In this document: positions 33,001 through 33,041 of the stretch, one piece after another | How the letters are laid out: the number at the start of each line of letters is the position of its first letter | Numbering within the stretch: the first letter of the stretch is position 1 | From: Bacteroidales bacterium | GTDB taxonomy: Bacteria; Bacteroidota; Bacteroidia; Bacteroidales; UBA12077 | Direction: 5' to 3' | DNA: 33,041 bases | Assembly: GCA_030637515.1 (NCBI GenBank) | Contig: DAOWGM010000163.1 | Location: 1 to 33,041, forward strand | The notes under the pieces: generated by a model | What the model was told of the DNA's origin: nothing | Database searches by the model: none | The model's input: the letters and a program-made list of their open reading frames with translations, nothing else | Position numbers and translations under genes: made by a program

Positions 33001-33041
33001 GGAACAAGAACATGGGGTGGATTAGTTGGTATTCAAGGAGG
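30025..33041 (+). CDS. Tricorn-like S41 protease, partial (C terminus off the right edge)
   Basis: 1005 codons are open from the ATG at 30025 to the window edge. A Sec signal peptide (MRKIRISLSVLALFAVFSAF, cleavage after VKA) makes it periplasmic or secreted. Residues about 25-530 form WD40/TolB-like propeller blades (ISPDGNLIAFSAEYSG, WSPDGKYISYLSDATGEYEI, WSPDSKYIVYFDR). A lysine-rich linker lies at about 553-580. Then come the tricorn core helical domain (WRIFRDYFYVKNLHNVDW), a PDZ-like segment (GINIKEGDYLISLNGFDV) and the S41 catalytic part: H750 in NTGHAYD and the nucleophile region YSSSGGDAFP, with S972-S974 before G975, G976 and D977. RIGYIHVPNT and IIDDRYNGGG are further family marks. 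Only the final strands and tail are missing (the family is about 1,070 residues). It degrades peptides or unfolded proteins. A -7 box was not evident upstream. Confidence 0.95.
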   Translation, partial: MRKIRISLSVLALFAVFSAFSVKAQKDARLMRFPDINNDLIAFVYAGDIWTVDANGGDAIRLTSHKGLELFPRISPDGNLIAFSAEYSGSRQVYVMPSTGGTPQQLTYYNDVGEMAPRGGWDNVILDWTPDSKNIMIRGNRTPFGERNGKYYLVSIEGGFEKPLQITDGGFGVLSPDASKIAYTPISREFRTWKRYKGGRASDVWIYDLNKDVSEKITDFAGTDQIPVWYKNKIYFASDRDLTLNIFSYDLDTKETKKITNHTEFDVMWPSGENGMIAYENGGHIYKLNAETGKTEKVTVNISFDNPNILPYFKNVKDNIENASISPSGKRALFDARGDIFSVPAENGFTVNLTRTQGIREMSPNWSPDGKYISYLSDATGEYEIYLLENKEGAKAKQLTFNSKAWKYDATWSPDSKYIVYFDRTLKLKYIDVATGVEKNIASAYSDEIRDYNFSPDSKWVIYTNNSENSNSSVWVYNLATGKNHKVTNDTFNDFSPVFSKDGNYIFFLSNRDFNLDFSSYEFTYLYNNATRIYALALRKDSPKLFKFKNDVVTAKAEDKPDAAKGKKDKKDKEEPKKDELNISIDFDGITNRIMDLPIEDGNYFFLDAVEGGILYGAEDGLHKYDLSKEKDDLIISDVRWGILSADGSKMLYRAKGNWGITGISPNQKAGDGKLDLSNVEIKIDPKKEWEQIYTDGWRIFRDYFYVKNLHNVDWAGLKVKYAKLLPYVSHRADLDYILSEIIAETNTGHAYDNWGDFERVKRIDGGLLGAEFKADANSNRYIISKIYKGENWDESRRSPLTEQGINIKEGDYLISLNGFDVTLADNPYMFLENTANKHIEIKVNSTPSESGAKTYTVKTINSELTLFYLDWVEARRKMVEELSGGRIGYIHVPNTAFEGNHELYRGMYEQHNKEALIIDDRYNGGGFIPANMVDLLDRTTLSYWHRQGLHPMKYHNIAHNGPKVMLINGYSSSGGDAFPYFFRKKNLGTLIGTRTWGGLVGIQG

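Noticed and set aside
1-33041. CRISPR arrays, tRNA/rRNA genes, insertion sequences, prophage or toxin-antitoxin genes
   Set aside because: I looked for direct repeats with regular spacers, tRNA-like cloverleaf ends and transposase motifs and saw none. The only regular repeats are the short heptad tracts and the 27-bp units.

Overview
The window is AT-rich DNA from a Bacteroidota (Bacteroidetes) genome. The signs are a secreted protein with a type IX secretion C-terminal sorting domain, FtsX permeases with the LNIAGLAVGM signature, a tricorn-like protease, promoter-like TAnnTTTG boxes, and an almost complete lack of Shine-Dalgarno sites. Nothing here fixes the genus.

Left part (1-6337). A truncated FtsX/MacB-type ABC permease reads off the left edge on the minus strand. 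Diverging from it is a two-component pair: an NtrC-like sigma-54 response regulator and an overlapping membrane histidine kinase. The 318-bp divergent gap holds a sigma-54-like -24/-12 element pointing at the permease, so the pair may control it. An S41-type lipoprotein follows and ends at a strong terminator.

Centre (6579-22249). Seven same-strand genes form an unusual export locus: an ABC ATPase; an ABC-2 permease fused to a periplasmic M1-peptidase-like domain without a zinc site and to a golvesin-like C-terminal domain; a TolC-like outer-membrane factor; a lipoprotein periplasmic adaptor; an RND pump; a second RND pump whose C terminus carries extra membrane helices and a complete ABC ATPase domain; and a stand-alone ABC-2 permease with no free ATPase next to it. 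The simplest reading is one composite export machine joining ABC and RND chemistry. The RND-ABC fusion, in which a membrane insertion appears to split the start of the ATPase domain, is the most remarkable item. Four of the gaps in this locus contain short arrays of degenerate 7-nt words, with different words in each gap.

Right of centre (22298-26967). A four-helix membrane protein, an O-antigen-ligase/polymerase-like membrane protein with C-terminal TPRs, a T9SS-secreted protein with four Ig-like repeats, and an unknown exported or anchored protein follow on the plus strand.

Right part (27060-33041). On the minus strand are a possible 53-residue two-helix protein and a YafY/WYL regulator - GyrI-like - DUF3795 cluster with a perfect inverted repeat at the likely promoter of the last two. 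Then come a small plus-strand membrane protein, a minus-strand DksA/TraR zinc-finger protein, and a plus-strand tricorn-like protease cut by the right edge. I saw no tRNA, rRNA, CRISPR array, insertion sequence or prophage gene.
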